A DNA stretch of 20,129 bases from PALSA-911 sp963743035 (GCA_963743035.1 CAVUOB010000010.1:1-20129), one strand, 5' to 3'. Shown: positions 1-7,727, counted from the first letter of the stretch. Numbers and translations are program-made. Notes: a model not told the origin generated them from the letters alone.

Positions 1-10
1 CCTCCACCCG

Positions 11-32
11 CAAGGGGATGGTCATCCCCTTG
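11..32. repeat. Hairpin, left unit of composite intergenic repeat
   Basis: A perfect 9-bp stem (11-19 with 24-32) closes a 4-base GGTC loop. With its flanks (CACCCGC before, GACCCC after) it resembles the reverse complement of the hairpin unit at 129-155, so the two units sit in inverted orientation around the cruciform at 47-116. No coding frame here is convincing. Function is unknown; it may be a copy of a dispersed genomic repeat family. Confidence 0.6.
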
Positions 33-46
33 ACCCCGTTCCGTTT

Positions 47-116
47 GGTTTGCCTTGAAGGGGCCGAACCGACGTAGCCGTTGATCGGCTTCGTCGTGGC
101 CCCTTCAAGGCAAACC
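47..116. repeat. Perfect 19-bp inverted repeat with nested inner stem
   Basis: The arms 47-65 and 98-116 are exact reverse complements over 19 bases (GGTTTGCCTTGAAGGGGCC). The 32-base interior can pair further: GACG (71-74) with CGTC, and AGCCG with CGGCT around a TTGAT loop. The whole can form a long stem on either strand. It could work as a bidirectional terminator beyond the CoA-transferase stop at 205, or be the core of a mobile palindromic repeat. There is no clear U-run on the minus-strand side, so an intrinsic terminator is not proven. Confidence 0.65.
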
Positions 117-128
117 AGTCAGAGGGAT

Positions 129-194
129 CCAAGGGACGACTGTCCCTTGGCGGGTGCAGGGCAGAGCCCTGCCGGGGTTCGGGGTGGAGCCCCG
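129..194. repeat. Three consecutive hairpins, right unit of composite repeat
   Basis: Three stems follow each other: 129-137 with 142-150 (9 bp, GACT loop); 156-162 with 166-172 (7 bp, AGA loop); 173-179 with 188-194 (7 bp including one G-T pair, 8-base loop). The set ends 10 bases before the CoA-transferase stop codon, so it forms the 3' untranslated region of the minus-strand operon. It could stabilise or terminate that transcript. The regular hairpin spacing looks like a dispersed intergenic repeat rather than a single terminator. Confidence 0.55.
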
Positions 195-204
195 ATCTTG
201 CTTG

Positions 205-1412
205 CTATCCGGCCAGCACGCCGAGCTGGCGCAGGCGGGTGATGTCGGGGTCTGAATAGCCGGCTTCGCGCAGCACGGCTTCGCTGTGTTCGCCCAGTTT
301 CGGGGCGCGGCGGGGCGGGGTTTTGGCCTCGCCGTCCAGGAAGAACGGGCTGTTGACCGTGAGTTGGGTTTCATCCGCGAAGGTACCAGGGCTTCGGCGG
401 CACGCATCTGCTCGTCCGCGGCGATGTCGTCGAGCGTGCCGATTATGCCGAAGGTGATGCCGGCGGCATCGAGCACGGCGCGCCAGTGCGAAAGCGGCTC
501 CGCGACGAAGGCCGCGTCCAGGATGGCGATGAGGGCCGGCGCGTTGGCGCGGCGTGCCTCCGTCGTGGCGAAGCGGGGATCGGCGGCGAGTTCGTCGCGG
601 CCGAGCACCGCCAGCAGCGGGGCGAATTGCCGTGCCTCGTTCAGCAGGACCAGGTTGAACCAGCGTCCGTCGGCGCAGCGATAGATGGCGGTGCAGGCAT
701 TGGTGCCCTGCTCGCGCTTCGGGCGCGGCGGCACCTGCAGCCCGGCGAGGGCGGCCTGGACGAAAAAGCCGTTCGCCCACAAGCCGTTGGCCAGCAGCGA
801 GGACGACACCAGGCCGCCGCGGCCGGTCTTTTCCCGCCGGTAGAGCGCGGTGACGATGCCGCCATAGAGGCTCATTGCCGAGGGATGGTCGCCCATTCCC
901 GGCACCGAGCGGGCGGGCGCGGCATCGGCGTCCGCGCGCACCAAATCCATCAGGCCCGAGCGCGCCCAGTAGGCGGTGGAATCGAAGCCGGTCTTGTCGG
1001 CTTCCTCCCCGGCTTCGCCATAGGCGGTGAAGGAGGCGTAGATCAGCCGCGGATTGAGCGGACCGAGATCCTCCCACGCGATTTTCAGCCGGCGGCGCAC
1101 GGGCAGCGGCAGGTTGGTGATGAACACATCCGCCTGGCGCGCCAGCTGGGCAAGGACCGCGTGGCCTTCGGGGCTTTTCAGGTCGAGGCAGAGGCTGCGC
1201 TTGTTGCGCGAGGCGAGGTCCCAGGGATAGTTCAGCTCGGTCGCCGGCATGCCGGGCAGCTTGTAGAGGTTGCGGTAGCTGTCGCCCTCGCCCGGAGGTT
1301 CGAGCTTGATCACGTCGGCGCCGAAATCCGACAGGATCGTGGCCGCGGCGGGCGCGGCTATGAAGCTCGCGCAGTCGATGACCTTGAGGTCGCTGAACAG
1401 GCTTCCGGTCAT
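205..1412 (-). pseudogene. Family III (CaiB/BaiF) CoA-transferase, frameshifted near the C-terminus
   Basis: The product would move CoA between carboxylic acids by the family III mechanism. The N-terminus has the typical LKVIDCASFIAAPAAATILSD start and GADVIKLEPP segment (residues 31-40). GMGDHPSAM around residue 175 matches the place of the catalytic Asp, and the RNKRSLCLDLK segment is also characteristic. The first frame runs well to EALVP (about residue 343), then turns into low-quality sequence reading to 105. In the next frame the expected end resumes at once as FADETQLTVNSPFFLDGEAK and finishes LRQLGVLAG with TAG at 205-207. One base is therefore missing near 381-387. Restored length is 402 residues, normal for the family. 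It is the last gene of the minus-strand acyl-CoA set, 75 bases after the thiolase. It is either a real C-terminal frameshift or a consensus error; the active-site part is intact. Confidence 0.85.
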
Positions 1413-1450
1413 GATCTGGTTTCTTTTTATACGTTCCCTCCCGCCATGAC

Positions 1451-1477
1451 GCCGGCGAACCCGTCCGGTTCGCCGGC
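1451..1477 (-). other. Perfect hairpin in the thiolase/CoA-transferase gap
   Basis: An 11-bp perfect stem (1451-1461 with 1467-1477) encloses a 5-base loop, 10 bases after the thiolase TAA. On the minus strand it is followed by a purine-rich stretch, not a U-run, so it is not a standard intrinsic terminator. It could be an mRNA processing or stability element setting thiolase to CoA-transferase ratios. A TATAAA at 1431-1426 (minus) between hairpin and next start is a possible -10 element, but I see no matching -35. Confidence 0.45.
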
Positions 1478-1487
1478 CGGGCAGTGG

Positions 1488-2630
1488 TTACGGCCCCTCG
1501 TTGGTGAAGATGATCGTTCCGGATGCGGCGAACATGCCGCCGACGCCGTGGCAGACGGAGATCTTCGCGCCCGGCACCTGCGCCGGCGCGATGCCGCGCA
1601 TCTGCCGCACGCTCTCCTGCAGCGCGTACATGCCGTACATGCCGGAATGCATGTAGGACAGGCCGCCGCCATTGGTGTTCATCGGCAACTTGGAGCCGAT
1701 CGCGGTGTTGCGCCCGGCGATGAAGGCACCGGCCTCTCCGCGTCCGACGAAGCCGAGGTCTTCCAGGCCGTACAGCGGCAGATGCGCGAAGGCGTCGTAG
1801 ATCATCAGGTGATCGACGTCCTTGTGGGTGATGCCGGCTTCCTTGAACGCGGTCGGGCCGGCCACGCGGAAGGCGCGCGAGGAAGTGAAATCCTCCATCT
1901 GGCTGACCATCGGGGTTTCCACGCTCTCGCCGGTGCCGAGGATATAGACCGGCTTGTTGGGGAAATCCTTGGCGCGTTCGGCGGAAGTCAGGATCAGCGC
2001 GCCGCCGCCATCGGTCACCAGGCAGCATTGCAGGATGCGGAACGGATAGGCGATCATGCGGGAATTCAGCACGTCCGCGACGGTGATCGGGTCCTTGTAC
2101 GTGGAGCGCGGGTTCAGTGCCGCCCATTCGCGCTGCACGACGGAAACCATCGCGATCTGCTCATGCGTCACGCCGTAGGTCTTCATGTAGCGCAGCACCG
2201 GGATGGGAAACAGGCTGGGCGGTCCCATCGGGCCGAAGGGCTGCTCGAACTGCCCGTTCAGGCTGTCCGGCGGCACCGAGCGCGGCGGACGGCCGATGCC
2301 GGAGCGCCCGCTTTCGCCATGCGTGATCAGGATGGTCTTGGCGAGCCCCGACTGGATCGCGGCGGCGGCGTGGCGCACATGGATCATGAACGAACAGCCG
2401 CCGACGGAGGTGCCGTCGACGTAGGTGGGGGTGATGCCGAGATATTGCGCCAGCTGCTGCGGGGTTTCCCCGGCGGTGGCGATGCCGTCGATATCCTTCG
2501 GCTTCAGGCCGGCATCCTTCATCGCATTCAGCGCCGCGTCCGCGTGCAGCTGGATCTGCGACATGTCCGGCACGACGCCGAGCTTGGTGGTTTCGGACGC
2601 GCCGACGACGGCGACCGCTTTCTGTTTCAT
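1488..2630 (-). CDS. SCP2/lipid-transfer-type thiolase (acetyl-CoA acetyltransferase family)
   Basis: This 380-residue protein belongs to the thiolase superfamily, SCP-x branch, which makes or breaks carbon-carbon bonds in acyl-CoA thioesters. Cys79 in SVGGCSF is the likely nucleophile. Near the C-terminus NTNGGGLSYMHSG (about 318-330) takes the place of the usual GHP motif and keeps a His, and CHGVGG (Cys360) corresponds to the CxG motif. Length fits this branch. The ATG at 2630 has a good AAGGA ribosome site that lies inside the end of the DUF35 gene, four bases upstream. Pairing of such thiolases with a DUF35 zinc-ribbon protein is common, and in steroid side-chain breakdown such pairs act as retro-aldolases (Ltp2 type), so thiolysis is not the only possible reaction. 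The substrate cannot be told from sequence. Confidence 0.88.
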   Translation of the reverse strand: MKQKAVAVVGASETTKLGVVPDMSQIQLHADAALNAMKDAGLKPKDIDGIATAGETPQQLAQYLGITPTYVDGTSVGGCSFMIHVRHAAAAIQSGLAKTILITHGESGRSGIGRPPRSVPPDSLNGQFEQPFGPMGPPSLFPIPVLRYMKTYGVTHEQIAMVSVVQREWAALNPRSTYKDPITVADVLNSRMIAYPFRILQCCLVTDGGGALILTSAERAKDFPNKPVYILGTGESVETPMVSQMEDFTSSRAFRVAGPTAFKEAGITHKDVDHLMIYDAFAHLPLYGLEDLGFVGRGEAGAFIAGRNTAIGSKLPMNTNGGGLSYMHSGMYGMYALQESVRQMRGIAPAQVPGAKISVCHGVGGMFAASGTIIFTNEGP

Positions 2631-2634
2631 CTTC

Positions 2635-3045
2635 TTATCCTTTAGCCGGGCGGAAGAGCGGCAGCGTGATGCTTTCGTCCATGGGGACGAAGGCGACCTC
2701 GAGCTTCATGTCGAGTTCGAGCGCTTCCGGCGTCTGCGGGCAGTCGATGATGTTGGTCATCATGCGCGGGCCCTCGTCCAGCTCCACCACGGCGATGGCG
2801 TAGGGCGGCGTGAAGCCGGGCACCTTGCGGTGATGGATGACGTAGCTGTACAGCTTCGCGCGGCCGGACGCCCTCAGCGTGGAGACGCTGCGCGAGGCGC
2901 AGCCGGGGCAGAATGGCCGCGGCGGGAAATAGATCTTGGCGCATTCGTCGCAGCGCTGCAGCAGCAGTTCCCCCGCTTTGGCGCCGTCCCAGAAATGCTG
3001 GGTCTCCGGCGTCGGCACCGGTTTCGCGCGGCCTGGTTCAAGCAT
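2635..3045 (-). CDS. Zn-ribbon/OB-fold (DUF35, ChsH2-like) acyl-CoA-binding partner protein
   Basis: This 136-residue protein has a rubredoxin-like zinc ribbon with C32-x2-C35 and C46-x2-C49 (RCDECAKIYFPPRPFCPGC), followed by an OB-fold half with LYSYVIHHRKVPGF and PPYAIAVVELDEG. Known members bind acyl-CoA and form a complex with a neighbouring thiolase or hydratase. Here the thiolase follows after four bases, so a complex between the two is likely. The ATG at 3045 has a GGGAGAG ribosome site eight bases upstream. The stop is TAA at 2635-2637. Confidence 0.88.
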   Translation of the reverse strand: MLEPGRAKPVPTPETQHFWDGAKAGELLLQRCDECAKIYFPPRPFCPGCASRSVSTLRASGRAKLYSYVIHHRKVPGFTPPYAIAVVELDEGPRMMTNIIDCPQTPEALELDMKLEVAFVPMDESITLPLFRPAKG

Positions 3046-3104
3046 GGTACATCTCTCCCTTCGGACTCGGTTGGCGCGATCTTGGACGCCCCGGCTGCTA
3101 CGGT

Positions 3105-4073
3105 CTAGCCCGCCAGGCTGCCTTCGAGAAACAATTGCACCTGCTCGAACAGCGACATGCGGTTCCGCTCCATCAGCGCGCTGTGCGTGGCCTCGCCGAG
3201 CAGCGCGAAGCGTTTTTCCGGCGCGTTCGCCAGCCCGGAGAACAGCGCCAGGCCCATCGCCGGCGGCGTGTCCTGGTCCCATTCGCCGACCGCAATCATC
3301 GTCGGCGCGGTGATCCCCGCCGGATCGTAGAGCGGCTTGCCCTTGGTCCAGTACTCCCGCCCGTCCTTCACCACGCCGTTCGGCGCGCGCAGCACCGGCG
3401 GTTTCATGGCCGCGCCCGCGGGGTCGGTGGCGAAGGTCGCATCCGCCCAGGCGTCGAACCAGCCGGGCGGGATCAGGCCCTCGCGCTTGTCCTCCGGCAC
3501 GCCGTTCAGCCAGCGGGTGCGCGCGGCCGCGCGCGTGACGCCGCGCCAGGCACCGAGCTTGCCGCCGGGATCGGCGGCCGACGGTCCTTCCCGCACCCAG
3601 CCCGGCGCGAACAGCACCAGGCGCTCGACCTTCTCCGGGTGTTCGGCGGCATAGCTGGCCATGGTCGCGCAGCCCCAGGACCAGCCGATCAGGCAAAGCT
3701 TATCCAGCCCCCGGTCGCGCCTGATGTGCTCGACCACGGCATCGACATCGGCGCGCGCATCCGCGGTGTCGGCGAAGGGCGGATTGGCCTTGGCCGGCGC
3801 GTCCATGGCCGCCGGGCGGGTGGAGCGGCCGTAGCCGCGCACGTCCAGCAGATAGACGTCGAAGCCGCGGCGGGCGATGTATTCCATCCAGCTGAAACCA
3901 TCCAGCCGCAGGTCGAACGAGGTTTCCGCCGGATAGGTGGCGCCATGCACGAACAGCACCGTGCGCCCGGGGGTGAAATAGGTCATCCCCGCCGGATGCT
4001 TGTTGCGGACATAGATGGAGACGCCCGGCAATGCGGAGGGGATGAAGGTTTCATGCGTTATGAGCTTGATCAT
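3105..4073 (-). CDS. Alpha/beta-fold hydrolase
   Basis: This 322-residue hydrolase has the oxyanion motif FVHGATY (42-48), the nucleophile elbow GWSWG (Ser132), an acid in GEWDQDT (Asp266 or Asp268) and His297 in GEATHSAL. A cap insert of roughly residues 160-250 is rich in Trp. No signal peptide is seen, so it is probably cytoplasmic. Its ATG overlaps the stop of the upstream oxidoreductase (ATGA at 4073-4070), which points to translational coupling and a shared substrate pathway. It may open an ester, lactone or 1,3-diketone before CoA steps; epoxide or haloalkane chemistry is less likely but not excluded. Confidence 0.85.
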   Translation of the reverse strand: MIKLITHETFIPSALPGVSIYVRNKHPAGMTYFTPGRTVLFVHGATYPAETSFDLRLDGFSWMEYIARRGFDVYLLDVRGYGRSTRPAAMDAPAKANPPFADTADARADVDAVVEHIRRDRGLDKLCLIGWSWGCATMASYAAEHPEKVERLVLFAPGWVREGPSAADPGGKLGAWRGVTRAAARTRWLNGVPEDKREGLIPPGWFDAWADATFATDPAGAAMKPPVLRAPNGVVKDGREYWTKGKPLYDPAGITAPTMIAVGEWDQDTPPAMGLALFSGLANAPEKRFALLGEATHSALMERNRMSLFEQVQLFLEGSLAG

Positions 4074-5044
4074 CCGACCAGCACCGCCTTGCCGATGACC
4101 TCGCGGTTCATCACCGCCTGCAGGGCGTCGCGCGCGCGCGCGAGCGGCAGGCGGTGGGAGATGCGCACATGCAGCTTGCCCTCCCCGGCCAGCTCGTCCA
4201 GCGTGCGGTTGTTGGCGTCGTACAGCTCCTTTTCGTTCTGCTGGAAACCGCCCATGTACACGCCCACCGCCTCGATCCCCTTGATCAGCAGATAGTTGCT
4301 CTTGATCGTCGCCGGGCCGCCGCCGAGGAAGCCCAGGATCAGCAGCCGCCCGCCCCAGGCCAGGCAGCGCAGGCTGTCCTCGCTGACCTTGTCGCCGATC
4401 GGGTCGTAGACGATGTCCGCGCCGCGCCCGCCGGTCAGCTGCTTCACCTCGTCGATGAAGCCGGCGCGGTAGTCCAGCACATGGTCCGCGCCTTCTTCCA
4501 GGCAGGCGGCGCGCTTCGCCTCGCTGCTGGCGGTGGCGATCACGCGGGCGCCGAACAGTTTGGCGATCTGGATGGCGGCGATGCCGATGCCGCCGGCGGC
4601 GCCGTGCACCAGCACCCATTCGCCCGCCACCATCCGCCCGCGCTGCAGCAGCGCGTGATAGGCGGTGCCGAAACCGGAGCGGAACACCCCGGCCTGCTCC
4701 AGGTCCATCCCCCTGGGCACGAAATCGCAGGCGCCGACGCGGGCGTTGGCGATCTCGGCGAAGGCGCCGGTGCCATGCCGGCTCATGACCAGGTCGCCCG
4801 GCTTGAAGCGCGTCACGTCCGGACCGACGGCGATCACCTCGCCGGCCGCCTCGCTGCCGGGGATGAACGGCGGTTCGGGCCGGGTCTGGTATTTGCCGGC
4901 CAGCTGCAGCACGTCCACATACTGCACGCCGCGCGCGGCGATGCGGATCTGTACCTCACCGGCTGCCGGCGGCGGCGGATCGGGCAGCTCCCGTTGCACC
5001 AGCACCTCGGGCCCGCCGAACGCCTCGCAGACCATCGCCTTCAT
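4070..5044 (-). CDS. Quinone oxidoreductase-like, NADPH-dependent MDR-family reductase
   Basis: This 324-residue protein belongs to the medium-chain dehydrogenase/reductase superfamily, quinone oxidoreductase branch. It has an N-terminal GroES-like domain (PPFIPGSEAAGEV, 58-70) and a Rossmann nucleotide-binding motif VHGAAGGIG at 147-155. The Cys and His pattern of the structural and catalytic zinc sites is lacking, as expected for the zinc-free branch. Members reduce enones or quinones with NADPH, and some act as enoyl-thioester reductases. The ATG at 5044 is fixed by an AGGAGG at 5058-5053 with an 8-base gap. It is the first gene of the minus-strand set. Confidence 0.88.
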   Translation of the reverse strand: MKAMVCEAFGGPEVLVQRELPDPPPPAAGEVQIRIAARGVQYVDVLQLAGKYQTRPEPPFIPGSEAAGEVIAVGPDVTRFKPGDLVMSRHGTGAFAEIANARVGACDFVPRGMDLEQAGVFRSGFGTAYHALLQRGRMVAGEWVLVHGAAGGIGIAAIQIAKLFGARVIATASSEAKRAACLEEGADHVLDYRAGFIDEVKQLTGGRGADIVYDPIGDKVSEDSLRCLAWGGRLLILGFLGGGPATIKSNYLLIKGIEAVGVYMGGFQQNEKELYDANNRTLDELAGEGKLHVRISHRLPLARARDALQAVMNREVIGKAVLVG

Positions 5045-5214
5045 CTTGGACCCCTCCTTAGCTTCTCTCTGTCGGGCTCGAGTCAACCACGCATTGCCGG
5101 GCTCGCGCCAGAGCGGCCGTGTCGTCGCATCCGGAAGCAGGCGCAATCGCGAAGCACTCGCATCATTGCGTTTGTGACTTGACCTTTTTCCGGCCAGCCA
5201 ACACATAGCCGGCC
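5045..5214. promoter_or_regulatory. Divergent promoter region between the acyl-CoA set and mbfA
   Basis: This 170-base gap separates two divergent starts and must hold promoters both ways. For mbfA a TTGACC (5179-5184) is a fair -35 box, with ACATAG (5203-5208) as a weak -10 after 18 bases. That would place the transcript start at or near the ATG at 5215, and no Shine-Dalgarno sequence is visible before that ATG, so a leaderless or near-leaderless mRNA is possible. I see no clear Irr (ICE) or Fur box. Confidence 0.3.
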
Positions 5215-6171
5215 ATGCGCAATTTCTCGGATTTGACCGAGCGGGAGATCCTCGCCCTCGCCATAGGTAATGAAGAGGAAGATGCCCGCATCTACACCGA
5301 CATCGCCGAGGGGCTGCGGGAGAATTATCCCGGCTCCGCCCAGGTCTTCACCGACATGGTGGCGGAGGAGAACGAGCATCGCCGCCGGCTGCTCGACCTC
5401 TACCGGGAGAAGTTCGGCGAGCATGTTCCGCTGATCCGCCGCCAGGACGTGCGCGGCTTCATCTCGCGCAAGCCGGTCTGGCAGATCCGCCCGCTCGGCC
5501 TCGAAACCGTGCGCAACCTGGCGCAGACGATGGAGCTGGAAACCCGGCGCTTCTACCACCTCGCCGCCGAGCGCAGCACCGATGCGTCGATTCGAAAGCT
5601 GCTCGGCGACCTCGCGGAGGCGGAGATGGCGCACGAGCACATCGCCGACCGGCTGATGGCGCAGAACGTGCCGAAATCCGTGCGCGAGGCGGAGGACGAG
5701 GCGGCGCGGCGGATGTTCGTGCTGCGCGTCATCCAGCCCGGCCTGGCCGGGCTGATGGATGGCTCGGTCTCCACCCTCGCGCCGCTGTTCGCGGCCGCCT
5801 TCGCCACCGGGCGGTCCTGGGACGCGTTCCTGGTCGGCCTGGCCGCCTCGATCGGCGCCGGCATCTCGATGGGCTTTGCCGAGGCGCTGTCGGACAATGG
5901 CAGCCTGACCGGGCGCGGCTCGCCGTGGATCCGCGGCGTGGTGTGCGGGCTGATGACCACCTTGGGCGGCATCGGCCACACCCTGCCCTTCCTGATCCCG
6001 AATTTCTGGACCGCCACCACGATCGCCTTCGCGGTGGTGATCGTGGAACTGGCGGTGATCAGCTGGGTTCGGTGGCGCTACATGGACACGCCGCCCTTCT
6101 CCGCCGCGATGCAGGTGATGTTCGGCGGCGCGCTGGTGTTCGCGACCGGGATCCTGATCGGGAACTCCTGA
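5215..6171 (+). CDS. mbfA: MbfA-like iron exporter: ferritin-like domain fused to VIT-type membrane domain
   Basis: The 318-residue protein has a rubrerythrin/ferritin-like N-terminal half (about 1-165) and a membrane C-terminal half of the CCC1/VIT1 type. Likely diiron ligands are in GNEEEDAR (E20-22), EENEHRR (E51/52, H55), MELETRRFYH (E107) and EAEMAHEH (E135-H142). The membrane part starts with PGLAGLMDGSVSTLAP (about 175-190) and GISMGFAEALSD (216-227), then three further hydrophobic segments near 240-262, 264-286 and 297-316. In Bradyrhizobium and Agrobacterium, MbfA exports iron from the inner membrane and protects against iron and peroxide stress under Irr control. Length and domain order match. 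Regulation here is not visible. The gene stands alone between a divergent operon and the hpn operon. Confidence 0.9.
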   Translation: MRNFSDLTEREILALAIGNEEEDARIYTDIAEGLRENYPGSAQVFTDMVAEENEHRRRLLDLYREKFGEHVPLIRRQDVRGFISRKPVWQIRPLGLETVRNLAQTMELETRRFYHLAAERSTDASIRKLLGDLAEAEMAHEHIADRLMAQNVPKSVREAEDEAARRMFVLRVIQPGLAGLMDGSVSTLAPLFAAAFATGRSWDAFLVGLAASIGAGISMGFAEALSDNGSLTGRGSPWIRGVVCGLMTTLGGIGHTLPFLIPNFWTATTIAFAVVIVELAVISWVRWRYMDTPPFSAAMQVMFGGALVFATGILIGNS

Positions 6172-6184
6172 CGATTACCGGGTC

Positions 6185-6214
6185 TTAACGCAGGCACCGC
6201 CGCCGGGTTATACA
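6185..6214 (+). promoter_or_regulatory. Candidate sigma-70-like promoter of the hpn operon
   Basis: TTAACG (6185-6190), an 18-base spacer, and TATACA (6209-6214) give four of six matches in each box. They lie in the 71-base gap between mbfA and hpnA and predict a transcript start near 6221 and a leader of about 22 bases. The gap has no terminator-like hairpin after mbfA, so read-through from mbfA also remains possible. Confidence 0.4.
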
Positions 6215-6242
6215 CTCGGGCCTGATCCGGGAATTTCAGCAT

Positions 6243-7244
6243 TTGTCAGACCAGCGACCCACCTTGGTAACGGGAGCCTCCGGCTTCGTCGGCTCCGCCG
6301 TGGCGCGCGCCATGCTGGCGCGCGGCCACAGGGTGCGGGTGATGCTCCGCCCGACCAGCGACCGGCGCAACCTGGCCGGCCTCGACGTGGAAATCGTCAC
6401 CGGCGACCTGACCGACCCCGCCTCGCTGGCCCGCGCCGTGGCCGGCTGCCGCCATCTCGCCCATGTCGCCGCCGATTACCGCATCTGGGTGCCGGACCCG
6501 GAAGCCATGCTGCGCGCCAATGTGGACGGCACGGTGGCGATCCTGCGCGCCGCCGCGGCGGCGGGGGTGGAGCGCAGCGTCTATTGCAGCTCGGTGGCGG
6601 CTTTGGGCCTGAACGCGGACGGCACGCCGGCGGACGAGACCACCCCGGTGCGGGAGGAGATGCTGGTCGGCATCTACAAGCGATCCAAATACCGCGCCGA
6701 GCAGGCGGTGCTGGACCTGGTGCGGCAGGGCATGGATGTGGTGATCGTCAATCCCTCCGCCCCGGTCGGCCCGCGCGACATCAAGCCGACGCCGACCGGG
6801 CGGATGATCCTGGACGCCGCCGCCGGCCGGGTGCCGGCCTATGTCGATACCGGCCTGAACATGGTGCATGTCGACGACGTGGCCGAAGGCCATGCGCTGG
6901 CGCTGGAGCGCGGCCGGGCTGGGGAGAAATATATCCTGGGCGGGGAGAATTTCCGCCTCCGGGACCTGCTGGCGCTGGTCTGCGGCATCGCGGGCAAGCC
7001 CGCGCCCCGGATCCGGCTGCCGATCGGCGCCGTCTGGCCGGCCGCGATCGTGCTGGAAGCCGTCGCCCGGCTGACCGGCAAGGAGCCGCTGGTGACCCGC
7101 GACCATCTGAAGATGGCGCGGAAGACGATGTTCTACTCCTCCGCCAAGGCCATGCGCGAGCTCGGCTACGCGCCGCGCCCGGCGCGGATGGCGGTGGAAG
7201 ATGCGGTGGCGTGGTTCCGCGCCGCGGGCATGCTGCGCACATGA
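6243..7244 (+). CDS. hpnA: HpnA, hopanoid-associated sugar epimerase/NAD-dependent dehydratase family (extended SDR)
   Basis: This 333-residue extended short-chain dehydrogenase has the NAD-binding TGASGFVGSAVAR motif at the N-terminus and the catalytic YKRSK (YxxxK) in GIYKRSKYRAEQ. The NPSAPVGPRDIKPTPTGRMI segment is typical of HpnA. Its exact role in hopanoid metabolism is not established in the family. The start is TTG at 6243: no ATG or GTG lies upstream in frame, and the next Met would remove the Rossmann motif. A GGGA lies about 11 bases upstream. It opens the hpn operon; hpnB follows after 13 bases. Confidence 0.92.
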   Translation: MSDQRPTLVTGASGFVGSAVARAMLARGHRVRVMLRPTSDRRNLAGLDVEIVTGDLTDPASLARAVAGCRHLAHVAADYRIWVPDPEAMLRANVDGTVAILRAAAAAGVERSVYCSSVAALGLNADGTPADETTPVREEMLVGIYKRSKYRAEQAVLDLVRQGMDVVIVNPSAPVGPRDIKPTPTGRMILDAAAGRVPAYVDTGLNMVHVDDVAEGHALALERGRAGEKYILGGENFRLRDLLALVCGIAGKPAPRIRLPIGAVWPAAIVLEAVARLTGKEPLVTRDHLKMARKTMFYSSAKAMRELGYAPRPARMAVEDAVAWFRAAGMLRT

Positions 7245-7620
7245 CGAGGCCGGGCCAATGATCTGGCTGGCGCTGATCTCGGCGGCGATCTGGGTCTATC
7301 TGCTGGGGTTTCACGGCCGTTTCTGGCAGGCGGGGCCGGTGCTGGCGCCGGCGGCGCCGCGCCTGGCGCCGGATGTCGCCATCGTGGTCCCCGCCCGCGA
7401 CGAGGCCGGGTCGATCGCCGCCTGCCTGACCTCGCTGCTGGCGCAGGACTATGCCGGGGCGTTCCGCGTGATCCTGGTCGATGACGGCAGCGCCGACGGC
7501 ACCGGCGACATCGCGCGCGGGCTGGACGATCCGCGGCTGAGCGTGGTCACCGGGGAGGCGCGGCCGGCCGGCTGGTCCGGCAAGCTCTGGGCTGTGCGGC
7601 AAGGGATCGCGGCGGCGCTT

Positions 7621-7727
7621 GATGCGCCCTCATGCCTCGTTCTTGCTCCCCCCTCACCCCTCCCTCTCCCCCGGAGTGGGGGAGAGGGGGACCTTCCCCG
7701 GAGGGGGGAGAGGGTGATGGGTTGGGA
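7621..7727. repeat. Palindromic repeat element inserted in hpnB
   Basis: The sequence between the two hpnB halves is C-rich then G-rich. It has a perfect 11-bp stem (7662-7672 with 7678-7688) with a GGAGT loop. A second, smaller palindrome lies at about 7694-7709. The outer ends are imperfect inverted copies of each other (CCCTCACCC near 7650 against GGGTGATGGG near 7713-7722). It is open in two frames, reading PPSPLPLPRSGGEG in one and TPPSPPEWGRGG in the other. Such hairpin repeats are dispersed by the hundred in many alphaproteobacterial genomes. The exact edges are estimates, since no uninterrupted copy is in the window. Confidence 0.7.

Noticed and set aside
1451..1477. Intrinsic terminator after the thiolase gene
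   Set aside because: The hairpin is strong, but the minus-strand sequence after it is purine-rich without a U-run, and the next gene is in the same functional set.
486..2645. Very long plus-strand open frame of 719 codons
   Set aside because: It is antisense to the CoA-transferase and thiolase genes. Its sequence is rich in Arg, Ala, Gly and His and has no family motif; it is a GC-rich shadow frame.
4128..4145. GC-alternating run as a regulatory or Z-DNA site
   Set aside because: It lies inside the oxidoreductase coding sequence and is explained by Arg/Ala codons in a GC-rich genome.
5170..5214. Irr (ICE) box before mbfA
   Set aside because: Known rhizobial mbfA genes have such a site, but I could not see the AT-rich palindrome here.
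7641..7722. CRISPR-like or transposon end in hpnB
   Set aside because: There are no regularly spaced direct repeats and no transposase. The structure is a single hairpin-type palindrome.
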